Source: an uncultured Alphaproteobacteria bacterium
GTDB lineage: Bacteria > Pseudomonadota > Alphaproteobacteria > HIMB59 > GCA-002718135
Reading direction: 5' to 3'
NCBI GenBank assembly: GCA_902621305.1
Contig: CACNLM010000004.1
Location: 54,488-118,487, forward strand
Length of the DNA: 64,000 nucleotides
A program made the position numbers and the translations under genes. The notes under the pieces were generated by a model, which saw only the letters and a program-made list of their open reading frames with translations, did no database searches and had not been told where the DNA came from. Below, piece by piece: positions 51,030 to 60,964 of the stretch; positions within the stretch are counted from its first letter, which is position 1, and every line of letters starts with the position of its first letter.

Positions 51030-53477
51030 CTATATTTTTGTAAAATTATTTTCAGGATCATGCAATGGATTAAATTGAACAGACATAACATATTTATTTT
51101 TAGCAACTTCAACTTCAAAATTGCTGCCATTTAATTTTTTTAAATCTATTTCTGAATCTATATATCCAAAGACCATATTTTTATTATAACAAAATGAATA
51201 ATTGCTAGAAGTTGTTTCTCCTACAATCTTATTTTTATAATAAATCGGCTCATCATGTAATAAGAGTGGATTTCCTGGCGTAGATTTTTCTAAAACAAAA
51301 TTTGTTAGTTGTTTCTTCTTAATTCTATTTTTTGTTTTTAAAGCTTCTTTACCTATAAAATCTGTTTTTTTATTTAATTTAACAGTAAATTCTAATCCAG
51401 CTTCAAATGGGTTTTCAGCTGGTGAAATATCATGACCCCAATGTAAATATCCCTTTTCCATTCTCATGATATCTAGTGCATGGGCACCAGCATGTGAAAG
51501 GTTATATTTTTCTCCAACTTTAACTAACTCTAAATAAATTTCTCTAGATATATTTATAGGAACATAAATTTCCCAACCAAGTTCACCAACAAAAGATAAT
51601 CTTTGGAAGATTAATTTATCATTATTCATTAAAATTTCTTTAGAAGTTCTAAATTTAAAATTATCTTTTGAAAAATGTTGTCCAAATATTTCTGTTAGAA
51701 TTTCTCTACTTTTAGGACCAAAAATACCAAAGCAAGCTAGACTTTCAGTGATATCTATTAAAGTTGTGTTTTTACTTAAATTTTCTTGAATATGTTTTTT
51801 ATCATGTTCTCTCACAGATGAACCCGTTACAATACGAAAAGAATTAGTATCAATACAAGTAACTGTTAAATCGGCAACAATGCCACCATTTGAATTAAGC
51901 ATTTGCGTGTAAGTTGTATTACCAGGATAATTTTTAATATTATTACAGCATAATCGTTGAAGATCGTTGAAGGCAGTGTCTCCCTTAATTTCAAATTTTG
52001 CAAAAGCACTTAAGTCAAATAATCCAGCATTTTTTCTTGTATTTATTGTTTCATATTTTGCAGCATCATACCAATTTTGATAGCCATAACTATAATCATA
52101 CTCGGGTTTCTTACCATTTAGAGCATACCACATCGGTCTTTCAAAACCGGCCACTTGACCAAAACAAGCTCCTTTTTTTTTCAAATCATTATGAAAAGGA
52201 AGTAGTTTAATATTTCTCGAAGATATATGTTGTTTGTATGGCCAGTGCATTGCATATAAATCTCCTAATGACTCAGTAACTCTTTCAGTTATAAATTTTG
52301 TCTCAGAGTGAAATTTTTCAAATCTTGAAATATCTAAGGAGTAAAGATCATCATTAACCTCACCGTTCATCATCCATTCTGCAGTTACCTTACCTGCACC
52401 ACCAGCACTCTGAATACCAATACTATTAAATCCACAACAAACATAAAAGTTTTTTACTTCTGGTGTTTCTCCTAAAAGATAATTTGTATCTGGAGTAAAA
52501 GCCTCAGGTCCGTTAAAGAATTTTCTTATACCTACATTTTCAAGGGCTGGTATTCTTTTCATAGCATTTTTTAAATGCGGTTCAAAATGATCAAAATCTT
52601 CAGGTAGTTCTCCAAAAGAAAAATCATTGGGCACTCTATATGTATCAATAAATGCAGGTTTAGCTTTAGGCTCAAAAATTCCTACTAAAATTTTTCCAGC
52701 ATCCTCTTTTAGATATAAGCAATTATTGTAATCTCTAAGAACTGGAAGTGATTTAGAAATTTCTTTTAATGGCTCACTTAATATATAGAAGTGTTCATTT
52801 GGATATAGCGGTATACTAACGTTAATATCATTTGCTATCTGTCTTGACCACATTCCAGATGCTAGAACAATATACTCACATTTAATTTTTCCATGTTTTG
52901 TATCTACACCTTCTATTGATCCATTTTTAGTAAGGATTTTATTTACAGAACAATGTTCAAATATTTTAGCACCATACATTTTTGCCGATTTAGCAAGAAC
53001 ATTTGTTATACCAACAGGATCTGCTTGACCATCTTTTGGAATAAATATTCCACCAACAACATCATCAGTATTTATAAGAGAATAAATATCCTTAATCTGA
53101 TTTTTTTCTAATTCATTAACTTCTATATTAAATCTTTGAGCAAAAGTAGCTTGCCTTTTTAATTCTTCTAATCGATCATTAGTTGTTGCAATAGTTAAAG
53201 AGCCGTTTTGCTTTAAACCTGTTGCTAATCCTGTTTCTTTTTCCAGGTCTTTATATAAATTTAACGAATAATTTCTAAGTTTTGTAATGGTTGCTGATGC
53301 ACCAATCTGACCAATCAGTCCTGCTGCATGCCAAGTAGTTCCAGAAGTTAATTGATCTCTTTCTAGCAAGATCACATCTTTCCATCCAAATTTTGCTAAA
53401 TGATAAGCTACAGAACATCCAGCTATACCACCACCTATTACTACTACTTTAGCAGAAGTGGGAATTTTATTATTCAT
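51030..53477 (-). CDS. FAD-dependent oxidoreductase with GcvT-like domain (dimethylglycine/sarcosine dehydrogenase-like)
   Basis: VVVIGGGIAGCSVAYHLAKFGWKDVILLERDQLTSGTTWHAAGL; C-terminal GcvT-like GAHALDIMRMEKGYLHWGHDISPAENPFEAGL. Confidence 0.9.
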   Translation of the reverse strand: MNNKIPTSAKVVVIGGGIAGCSVAYHLAKFGWKDVILLERDQLTSGTTWHAAGLIGQIGASATITKLRNYSLNLYKDLEKETGLATGLKQNGSLTIATTNDRLEELKRQATFAQRFNIEVNELEKNQIKDIYSLINTDDVVGGIFIPKDGQADPVGITNVLAKSAKMYGAKIFEHCSVNKILTKNGSIEGVDTKHGKIKCEYIVLASGMWSRQIANDINVSIPLYPNEHFYILSEPLKEISKSLPVLRDYNNCLYLKEDAGKILVGIFEPKAKPAFIDTYRVPNDFSFGELPEDFDHFEPHLKNAMKRIPALENVGIRKFFNGPEAFTPDTNYLLGETPEVKNFYVCCGFNSIGIQSAGGAGKVTAEWMMNGEVNDDLYSLDISRFEKFHSETKFITERVTESLGDLYAMHWPYKQHISSRNIKLLPFHNDLKKKGACFGQVAGFERPMWYALNGKKPEYDYSYGYQNWYDAAKYETINTRKNAGLFDLSAFAKFEIKGDTAFNDLQRLCCNNIKNYPGNTTYTQMLNSNGGIVADLTVTCIDTNSFRIVTGSSVREHDKKHIQENLSKNTTLIDITESLACFGIFGPKSREILTEIFGQHFSKDNFKFRTSKEILMNNDKLIFQRLSFVGELGWEIYVPINISREIYLELVKVGEKYNLSHAGAHALDIMRMEKGYLHWGHDISPAENPFEAGLEFTVKLNKKTDFIGKEALKTKNRIKKKQLTNFVLEKSTPGNPLLLHDEPIYYKNKIVGETTSSNYSFCYNKNMVFGYIDSEIDLKKLNGSNFEVEVAKNKYVMSVQFNPLHDPENNFTKI

Positions 53478-53485
53478 TTGTAATA

Positions 53486-54490
53486 TTATAGATAAAGATT
53501 TTCAGTATGAGTTTCAAAATAAAAATCTAGATCTTCTATATTTATTTCATCTATTGTTGATGGTTCCCAAATAGGATTATGATCTTTTGAAATTAGCACA
53601 GAATTTACACCATTATCAAAGTCACTACGGTATACTATTTTTTGACTTAATTGAAATTCAGTTTCTAAACATTCTTTTAACGATTTACCTTTTGCATCAT
53701 CTACAAGTTTAGTGCTTATTGCAAGACTCATTGGACATTTAACTAAAAGAATATCTAAAATTTTTTTTGAAAACTCTGAGTTATGACTTTTTAAATTTGA
53801 TATGATTGTTTGAATATTTCCATTGAATAGTTCATTTATTAAAGTCATATTTTTAATTAGATATGTATCATTCTCTACTTCAAAATTATCGTGTGAAATT
53901 TCTCCTTTTGTAATAAATTTTTCTTTAACATCTTCTATTTTATTACTTTTAAAGTAGTGAGTTGCTAGTCCAAAAAAAATTAATTCATTTAACCCTAAAA
54001 CCTCACCCGTTAAACCAATATACTTACCAATGTTACCTGGAAGATTTGATAAAAAATAACTTCCACCAACATCTGGAAAAAAACCAATGGCAGATTCTGG
54101 CATTGCAAATTTTGAATTGTCTGTTGCCAATCTGTGATCACCATAAATTGATAAACCAACCCCGCCTCCCATCACTACACCATTCCAAACCGAAAGAAAT
54201 TCTTTACTAAATTGGCTTATTAAATAATTAAGTTTGTACTCAATTTTAAAAAAATCATGTTTTAAAGAGTTTTCTTTTCCAGCAAGAACAAGAGATTTTA
54301 CATCACCTCCTGCACAAAAATGTTTACCTTCTCCAACTAACAATACTCTTAAGATATTATCTTTTTCTCCCCATTCTAATAATTTGTCATGGAATTTTTT
54401 TGCCATTTCTAAATTGAGAGCATTTAAAGCTTTAGGACGATTTAGTTTAATGATTCCAGTTTGGTTAGTTTCTGAAAATACAATATCCAT
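53486..54490 (-). CDS. Enoyl-CoA hydratase/isomerase family (3-hydroxyisobutyryl-CoA hydrolase-like)
   Basis: NRPKALNALNLEMAKKF, GKHFCAGGDVKSL, GVVMGGGVGLSIYGDHRLATDNSKFAMPESAIGFFPDVGGSYFLS. Confidence 0.9.
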   Translation of the reverse strand: MDIVFSETNQTGIIKLNRPKALNALNLEMAKKFHDKLLEWGEKDNILRVLLVGEGKHFCAGGDVKSLVLAGKENSLKHDFFKIEYKLNYLISQFSKEFLSVWNGVVMGGGVGLSIYGDHRLATDNSKFAMPESAIGFFPDVGGSYFLSNLPGNIGKYIGLTGEVLGLNELIFFGLATHYFKSNKIEDVKEKFITKGEISHDNFEVENDTYLIKNMTLINELFNGNIQTIISNLKSHNSEFSKKILDILLVKCPMSLAISTKLVDDAKGKSLKECLETEFQLSQKIVYRSDFDNGVNSVLISKDHNPIWEPSTIDEINIEDLDFYFETHTENLYL

Positions 54491-56544
54491 TAATTCTTTT
54501 TAAACTGCAAAACTTTATTAGAAAGACCCACTTCTTTTGCCTTTAATCTATTAATTTCATCTCGCAATCTTGCTGCATCTTCAAATTCAAGTTTTGAAGC
54601 AAATTCATTCATTTTTTTCTCTAAATTTTTAATATGTTTATTAAGATCCTTACCAACTAATTCTTTAGCATTATCAATTTCAACTGTAACATGATCTTGT
54701 TCAGCTGTGTTCTCAATTATTTCTTGAATATTTTTTTTAATACTGATTGGCGTAATTTTATTTATTTTATTATATTCTAGTTGTTTTGTTCGCCTTCTAT
54801 CTGTCTCTTCGATAGCTTCTTTCATACTAGTGGTAATGTTATCAGCATACATTAGGACTTTACTCTCAACATTTCTTGCAGCTCTACCAATAGTCTGAAT
54901 TAAACTAGTTCTAGAACGAAGGTAACCTTCCTTATCAGCATCTAGTATAGCCATTAAAGCACATTCTGGAATATCTAAACCTTCTCTAAGAAGATTTATT
55001 CCTACTAAAACATTAAAAACTCCTAGTCTTAGATCTCTAATAATTTCTATTCTTTCTAATGTATCGATATCAGAGTGAAGATACCTTACCTTTAATCCTT
55101 CTTCATTAATATATTCAGTAAGATCTTCGGCCATTTTTTTTGTAAGTGTTGTGATTAGAACACGATGACCTTTATCTATAGTCTTTTTACATTCATCAAT
55201 TAAGTTATCAATTTGATGTTTAGTTGGCCTTATCTCAATAGGTGGATCAATTAAACCAGTTGGTCTAATTACTTGTTCAACAAAGGTTCCACCTGTCTTT
55301 TCTAGTTCATAATCTCCTGGCGTTGCACTTACAAATATTGTTTGTGGACGCATTGCATCCCATTCTTCTCTTTTTAAAGGTCTGTTATCAACACAACTTG
55401 GTAGTCTAAAACCATATTGAGCTAAAGTTGATTTTCTAGAAAAATCACCTTTGTACATTCCAGCTATTTGACCACATGTCTGATGGCTTTCATCTATAAA
55501 CAATAAAGAGTCTTCTGGAATATATTCATAAAGTGTAGGAGGAGGCTCGCCTGGCTTTCTTCCTGACAAATATCTAGAATAATTTTCAATACCACTACAA
55601 CTTCCAGTAGTTTCCATCATTTCTAAGTCAAATGTAGTTCTTTCATCTAACCTTTGTCTTTCTAAGTATTTTTTTTCTTTTTCAAAAATCTCTAATTGTT
55701 TTTTTAGATCATTTTTAATCATAGTAATCGCTTTTTTTATTGTTGGCTTTGGGGTTACATAATGAGAGTTTGCAAAGATTCTTATTTGTTCAAGTTCCCC
55801 AAGCTTCTCTCCAGTAAGTGGGTCCACTTGCGTTATACTCTCTATGTCATCTCCAAACATAGAAATTTTCCAAGAAATATCTTCATAGTGAGAAGGGAAA
55901 ATTTCTAAAATATCTCCCTTTGCCCTAAAACTACCTCTTCTAAAATCCATGTCACGACGTTTGTATAAAAGTTCTACCAACTTTCTGATAATTATCTCTC
56001 TACTTATTGATTGATTTTTATCTAAAGTAAAAGACATTGAAGAATAAGCATCAACTGATCCAATACCATAAATACAAGAAACCGATGCTACTATGATTGT
56101 ATCTCTTCTTTCCACTAAAGATCTAGTAGCTGAATGTCTTAGACGATCAATTTGTTCGTTGATTGAAGATTCTTTTTCAATATATGTATCCGTCCTTGGT
56201 ACATATGCTTCAGGTGTGTAATAATCATAATAACTTACAAAATATTCAACAGCATTATTTGGAAACAAATTTTTCATTTCGCCATAAAGTTGTGCCGCTA
56301 ATGTTTTGTTTGGAGCCATTATCAAAGTAGGTTTCTGGACTTTTTCAATCACTTTAGCCATTGTAAATGTCTTACCTGATCCAGTGACACCTAAAAGAAC
56401 TTGTTCTTGTTCTCCTTCATTTAGACTTTTAACAATACTTTTAATTGCTTCAGGCTGATCACCACTTGGATTAAAATCACTCACAATTTTAAAAGGTGTT
56501 GTGATTCCAGAAGAGAGATGATGTTTTTTTTCTGCTTTATTCAT
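54490..56544 (-). CDS. uvrB: Excinuclease ABC subunit B
   Basis: LLGVTGSGKTFTMA, VEYFVSYYDYYTPEAYVPRTDTYIEKESSINEQIDRLRHSAT, LLREGLDIPE; ATG 56544 (MNKAEKKHH) preferred. Confidence 0.97.
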   Translation of the reverse strand: MNKAEKKHHLSSGITTPFKIVSDFNPSGDQPEAIKSIVKSLNEGEQEQVLLGVTGSGKTFTMAKVIEKVQKPTLIMAPNKTLAAQLYGEMKNLFPNNAVEYFVSYYDYYTPEAYVPRTDTYIEKESSINEQIDRLRHSATRSLVERRDTIIVASVSCIYGIGSVDAYSSMSFTLDKNQSISREIIIRKLVELLYKRRDMDFRRGSFRAKGDILEIFPSHYEDISWKISMFGDDIESITQVDPLTGEKLGELEQIRIFANSHYVTPKPTIKKAITMIKNDLKKQLEIFEKEKKYLERQRLDERTTFDLEMMETTGSCSGIENYSRYLSGRKPGEPPPTLYEYIPEDSLLFIDESHQTCGQIAGMYKGDFSRKSTLAQYGFRLPSCVDNRPLKREEWDAMRPQTIFVSATPGDYELEKTGGTFVEQVIRPTGLIDPPIEIRPTKHQIDNLIDECKKTIDKGHRVLITTLTKKMAEDLTEYINEEGLKVRYLHSDIDTLERIEIIRDLRLGVFNVLVGINLLREGLDIPECALMAILDADKEGYLRSRTSLIQTIGRAARNVESKVLMYADNITTSMKEAIEETDRRRTKQLEYNKINKITPISIKKNIQEIIENTAEQDHVTVEIDNAKELVGKDLNKHIKNLEKKMNEFASKLEFEDAARLRDEINRLKAKEVGLSNKVLQFKKN

Positions 56545-57766
56545 TAATTCTAATATAATCATTTAGATAATTGTACTTTTCTAAAAAACTACCATCTGTT
56601 GTTATTGTTCCATTTAATAATCTTCCATCATCTTCTTTTAATAAAAAAGGAAGAACTTCGTTGATAATACCTTCACTAAATTCTGTACTTGAATCCCGTG
56701 GTAATTCAGATGGTAAATTATCAACTGCCATAACAGCAATTCCATCATTATTTTCATCTATCTCTTTTAAATTATATCTTTCAATCCAATAATTTGGCTC
56801 CTCAATTGTTGTTGATCGTATTGTAGTTGGGACAGAGCCATTAATATCACAAGTAATATCGCCAACAATTTTTAGATTTTGTAAATCTTTTAAGTCTTCA
56901 TTCTCAAATATTTTTGGAGAGGATGGGTCCCAGTAATGTGCACTTATAAGTATATTAGTTTCTTTTAAATATTGTAATGCAGAACTCGAATAATCTTGAG
57001 GATTATTAATAAAATGCTCAAGGTTAAAATTAGTTGAAGAATTATTTGTAACATAATCTTTAGTTTCCAAATTACAAAAAATAGGCTGATCAAATTTTTT
57101 TTCCAAAAAGTCTTTTTTTGATACTGCTTTAATGTTTGTTTGATTCAAAAGTTCAATTACTCCTTTCGCAACTCTACCATCACCAGTAACTAGAATTTTA
57201 GTTTTAGGAAAATATAAATTTTTTAAATTTAATACCAATCTTTCATAATCATCAATTTTATAGGCACTAGCAAGAGATTGTTTACCAATCACTCTAAGCA
57301 ATAAATTTAATGTATTATAACAACCAACAATACCTGCAAATCTTCCAAAACCTAAACATCTTGTACCATTTTTACCTCTGATATTTTCATAATCGATCAA
57401 TGTAATTTTTTTATTTAAAATTGATAAGAGTAGGTCTTTCTTATGTTTTTCAATATTTTTTTGTTGTTTATTAATTTTAAAAGTGTGAGAAAAAAAAAGA
57501 TATGTCCTATTATTAATTAAAATATTTGGATCAATTTCTTTAACTCCGAATATGATTGAGCATTCATTTAAATTATCATTAATTTTAGCACCACATAATT
57601 CATATTCTTCATCAGAAAAACATCTACTATTTGATGGCTGAATAATGAAATTAACATTCGGATTGCTTTCTTTGTATTTTTTAATATGCTCTGGGACTAG
57701 AGGAGTTCTATTTTCATCATTTCTAGACTCTCTAACAATACCAATATTGGTTAATTGATTATCCAT
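56537..57766 (-). CDS. Saccharopine dehydrogenase-like (lysine-ketoglutarate reductase type)
   Basis: IGIVRESRNDENRTPLVPEHIKKYKE (alanine DH/saccharopine DH N-domain), ILVTGDGRVAKGVIELL, VGDITCDINGSVPTTIRSTTIEEP. Confidence 0.82.
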   Translation of the reverse strand: MDNQLTNIGIVRESRNDENRTPLVPEHIKKYKESNPNVNFIIQPSNSRCFSDEEYELCGAKINDNLNECSIIFGVKEIDPNILINNRTYLFFSHTFKINKQQKNIEKHKKDLLLSILNKKITLIDYENIRGKNGTRCLGFGRFAGIVGCYNTLNLLLRVIGKQSLASAYKIDDYERLVLNLKNLYFPKTKILVTGDGRVAKGVIELLNQTNIKAVSKKDFLEKKFDQPIFCNLETKDYVTNNSSTNFNLEHFINNPQDYSSSALQYLKETNILISAHYWDPSSPKIFENEDLKDLQNLKIVGDITCDINGSVPTTIRSTTIEEPNYWIERYNLKEIDENNDGIAVMAVDNLPSELPRDSSTEFSEGIINEVLPFLLKEDDGRLLNGTITTDGSFLEKYNYLNDYIRINE

Positions 57767-58886
57767 TCTCTTGTTGGATATTAATTTTATAATCTTTTAA
57801 AATTTTAAAAAAATACATTATATCTTCTGTTTTATGTGGTGCAGTTTTAACACCAGACTCAATTTTATTATCTAAAATTAAATCAATCGCAGCTGATAAA
57901 GTAATCGATACAAGTTTGCCCATTGCAGTATTTTCACCACTTCCTTTTTCATCTAAAAAATAAGAACTATCAAAAATTTTATCATGATTTTCAAAAGCTT
58001 TAAGTTTTACAGAAAGTACAACGCGATCTTCTTCCTCAGGTAAATATTTATTATCTTTTAATAATTCGTCACTTTTTTTATTGATTTCAGCTTCTATATT
58101 ATCTGAATTATTTTCTAGCATTAAAAAAATATCTTTCCATGCCTCTTTCCAACCATTAAGTCGTAAAGTTCCTCTTACGAACTCTTTGACTTTCCATTTC
58201 TCATCAAACGAGTATTCACTTACATATGGTGTTGAATCTCTGTTTGGATAAGCTTCAAAATTTTCACCAGATATTGAATAAGAACTAATAGATTTGTAAG
58301 GAATTACAGTATTTATTTTACCTTTTGTTATATATTTTGCATCATTGTTTAAGGCTTTGATTACTCCAGCTGGAGACCAACTAAATTTATATTTGAAATC
58401 ATTTGGAATTGCTGGAAAACCTCCACAATATGATTCATATACCACTTCTGTTTCTTCAGTCGAAATTTTTTTAAGATCATTGACAAGTAAATGAGAAAAA
58501 AAATGATCAATACCTGGGTCTAAACCGACCTCATTGATAAATACTAAATTTTCTTTTTTTACATCTGAATTTAGCATGTTTATTTCTGGATTAAGGTAAC
58601 TAGTACATGCAAAATGACATTTATGTTTTAAACAAAGTTCAGCTATTTCTAAATGTTTGTTTGCTGGTAGTTGAGAAATAACAATATCACCTGGATTTGT
58701 TTCGTTAAATAATAAATTAACATCAAACTGTTTTGCATTCACATTGTTTTTATCTACATGGTCAATACTCTTTGTAGCTTTATCTAATGTTCTATTCCAT
58801 ACTGTAAAATTATCTAAATTTTTAGCTAATCTTCTAATTCCTGGTATGGAAGATAATCCTGTTCCTATCCAATGTACATGTTTCAT
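57759..58886 (-). CDS. Saccharopine dehydrogenase family protein
   Basis: VHWIGTGLSSIPGIRRLAKNLDNFTVWNRT, NEVGLDPGIDHFFSHLLVNDL, SYCGGFPAIPN. Confidence 0.85.
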   Translation of the reverse strand: MKHVHWIGTGLSSIPGIRRLAKNLDNFTVWNRTLDKATKSIDHVDKNNVNAKQFDVNLLFNETNPGDIVISQLPANKHLEIAELCLKHKCHFACTSYLNPEINMLNSDVKKENLVFINEVGLDPGIDHFFSHLLVNDLKKISTEETEVVYESYCGGFPAIPNDFKYKFSWSPAGVIKALNNDAKYITKGKINTVIPYKSISSYSISGENFEAYPNRDSTPYVSEYSFDEKWKVKEFVRGTLRLNGWKEAWKDIFLMLENNSDNIEAEINKKSDELLKDNKYLPEEEDRVVLSVKLKAFENHDKIFDSSYFLDEKGSGENTAMGKLVSITLSAAIDLILDNKIESGVKTAPHKTEDIMYFFKILKDYKINIQQENG

Positions 58887-58951
58887 AGTCTTATTTACTT
58901 TTATATTAAATTGTTTACTACATTAATAAAACTTAAAATACGGTAATTTAT

Positions 58952-59761
58952 TTGACTTCAATAGTATTTATTTTTTTATTAACAGGTCTAGTCTCTGGTT
59001 TTATTGCAGGATTATTAGGAGTTGGAGGTGGAATAATAATAGTACCTGTAACTTACTTTATTTTACTTAATCTTGGTTATAGCTCTGAAATTGTCATGCA
59101 TGTTGCTGTAGCATCTTCCCTTGGTGTAATTTGTTTTACTTCAATTTCTTCCATAAGATCCCATGTTAAACTTAAAAATACAAATTTGATAATTGTAAAA
59201 AAATGGGCAGTAGGAATAATAATAGGATCAATTGTAGGTTCAATTGCAGCAAGTTCTATTTCAGGACAGAGTTTAGTAATTCTTTTTGTAATTCTAGCAT
59301 TTTTGATTTCATTAAATATGCTGTTTCAACAAAACCCAATAATTGTAAGTAAGGATATACCATCATCTAATATAATTAATTTTGCATTAAGCTCTTCTAT
59401 TGGTTTTTTATCTGCAACAATAGGTATAGGTGGTGGCAGTTTTAGTGTCCCAACTTTAACAATGTTTTCAAAAAAGATTCATGAAGCAGTTGGTACATCT
59501 GCTGTTTTTGGTTTTTTAATTGCTTTTCCAGGAACACTTACATTTATGTATACTGGGTCAAATATTAATGAACTTCCCATTTATTCTCTTGGTTATGTAA
59601 ATATAATAATAGTTTTTTTTATATCGATAACTAGTATATTTACTGCTGGAATTGGTGCAAAAGTTTCATCAAATATAGATAAGTTAGTATTAAGAAAGAT
59701 TTTTGCTATTTTTTTGTTGTTAACTTGTGCTAGTCTAATTATTGAACATTTTATAATTTAA
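58952..59761 (+). CDS. Sulfite exporter TauE/SafE family protein
   Basis: GLVSGFIAGLLGVGGGIIIVPV, IGIGGGSFSVPTLTMF; TTG start. Confidence 0.92.
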   Translation: MTSIVFIFLLTGLVSGFIAGLLGVGGGIIIVPVTYFILLNLGYSSEIVMHVAVASSLGVICFTSISSIRSHVKLKNTNLIIVKKWAVGIIIGSIVGSIAASSISGQSLVILFVILAFLISLNMLFQQNPIIVSKDIPSSNIINFALSSSIGFLSATIGIGGGSFSVPTLTMFSKKIHEAVGTSAVFGFLIAFPGTLTFMYTGSNINELPIYSLGYVNIIIVFFISITSIFTAGIGAKVSSNIDKLVLRKIFAIFLLLTCASLIIEHFII

Positions 59762-60964
59762 ATGAATTTTGTTGCAGATAGACTAAGTAAAATAAAACCT
59801 TCAATGACTGTAGGTATAAATGTCAAAGCCAAAGCTTTGAAGGACGAAGGTAAAGATGTAATTGTTCTTGCAGCAGGTGAGCCAGATTTTAACACACCAA
59901 AAAATATAAGAGATGCTGCTAGTAAAGCGATGGAAGAGGGTAAAACAAAATATGTACCAGGTAAAGGTACACCAGAATTACAAAAAGCAATTCAGAAAAA
60001 ATTCAGAGAAGATAATAATATTGATTATCAATTAGATGAAATCATATGCGGTGTAGGAGGTAAACATATTATCTATAATGCTATGATGGCAACAATTAAT
60101 CCAGGAGATGAAGTCATTATAACAGCTCCTTTTTGGGTTAGTTATCCAGATATTGTTTTATTAGCAGAAGGGAAGCCCGTGATAGTTAAGTGTCCTCAAT
60201 CACAGAATTTTAAAATTACGCCAGAACAACTTGAAAAAAATATAAACTCTAAAACAAAATGGTTAATGTTAAATAGTCCTAGCAATCCAACTGGATCTGT
60301 TTATTCAAAAAAAGAGTTAGAAGACTTAGCACTTATCTTAAAAAATTATCCTAATGTTCTTATAATGTGTGATGATATATACGAAAAAATTATTTACGAT
60401 GGAGTAGAATTTCATACACTTGCTTCTATTGAGCCTTCACTAAAAAACAGATGTTTGACACTAAACGGTGTTTCAAAATCATATTGTATGACAGGATGGA
60501 GACTTGGATATTGTGGAGCTCCAAAAGAGATTATTGCTGCTATGAACAAAATACAATCGCAAAGCACAACATCAACTTCTTCAATAACAATGGCTGCTGC
60601 AGTTGAAGCAATAAGTGGCCCACAGGATTTTATAAACGATCATAATAAAAAATTTTTGAAACGCAGAGATTTAGTATTGAATAAATTAAATGATATTGAT
60701 GGAATTACATGTCAAAAACCGGAAGGAGCTTTTTACGTTTATCCAAATTGTGAGGATATAATTGGAAAACAGACACCAAATGGAAAACATATCTCCAATG
60801 ATGAAGATTTCATGACATACCTTTTAGAAGATCAAGGCGTAGCAGGAGTTCATGGTGCAGCATTTGGTTTATCGCCTTATTTTAGATTATCTTATGCAAC
60901 TAGTGATGCAATTCTAGAAGATGCGTGCAACAGAATAAAAGAAGCTTGTAATAAGCTTACTTAA
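59762..60964 (+). CDS. Aspartate/aromatic-type aminotransferase (class I)
   Basis: VIVLAAGEPDFNTPKNIRDAA, NSPSNPTGSVYSKKELEDLA, LNGVSKSYCMTGWRLGYC. Confidence 0.95.
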   Translation: MNFVADRLSKIKPSMTVGINVKAKALKDEGKDVIVLAAGEPDFNTPKNIRDAASKAMEEGKTKYVPGKGTPELQKAIQKKFREDNNIDYQLDEIICGVGGKHIIYNAMMATINPGDEVIITAPFWVSYPDIVLLAEGKPVIVKCPQSQNFKITPEQLEKNINSKTKWLMLNSPSNPTGSVYSKKELEDLALILKNYPNVLIMCDDIYEKIIYDGVEFHTLASIEPSLKNRCLTLNGVSKSYCMTGWRLGYCGAPKEIIAAMNKIQSQSTTSTSSITMAAAVEAISGPQDFINDHNKKFLKRRDLVLNKLNDIDGITCQKPEGAFYVYPNCEDIIGKQTPNGKHISNDEDFMTYLLEDQGVAGVHGAAFGLSPYFRLSYATSDAILEDACNRIKEACNKLT

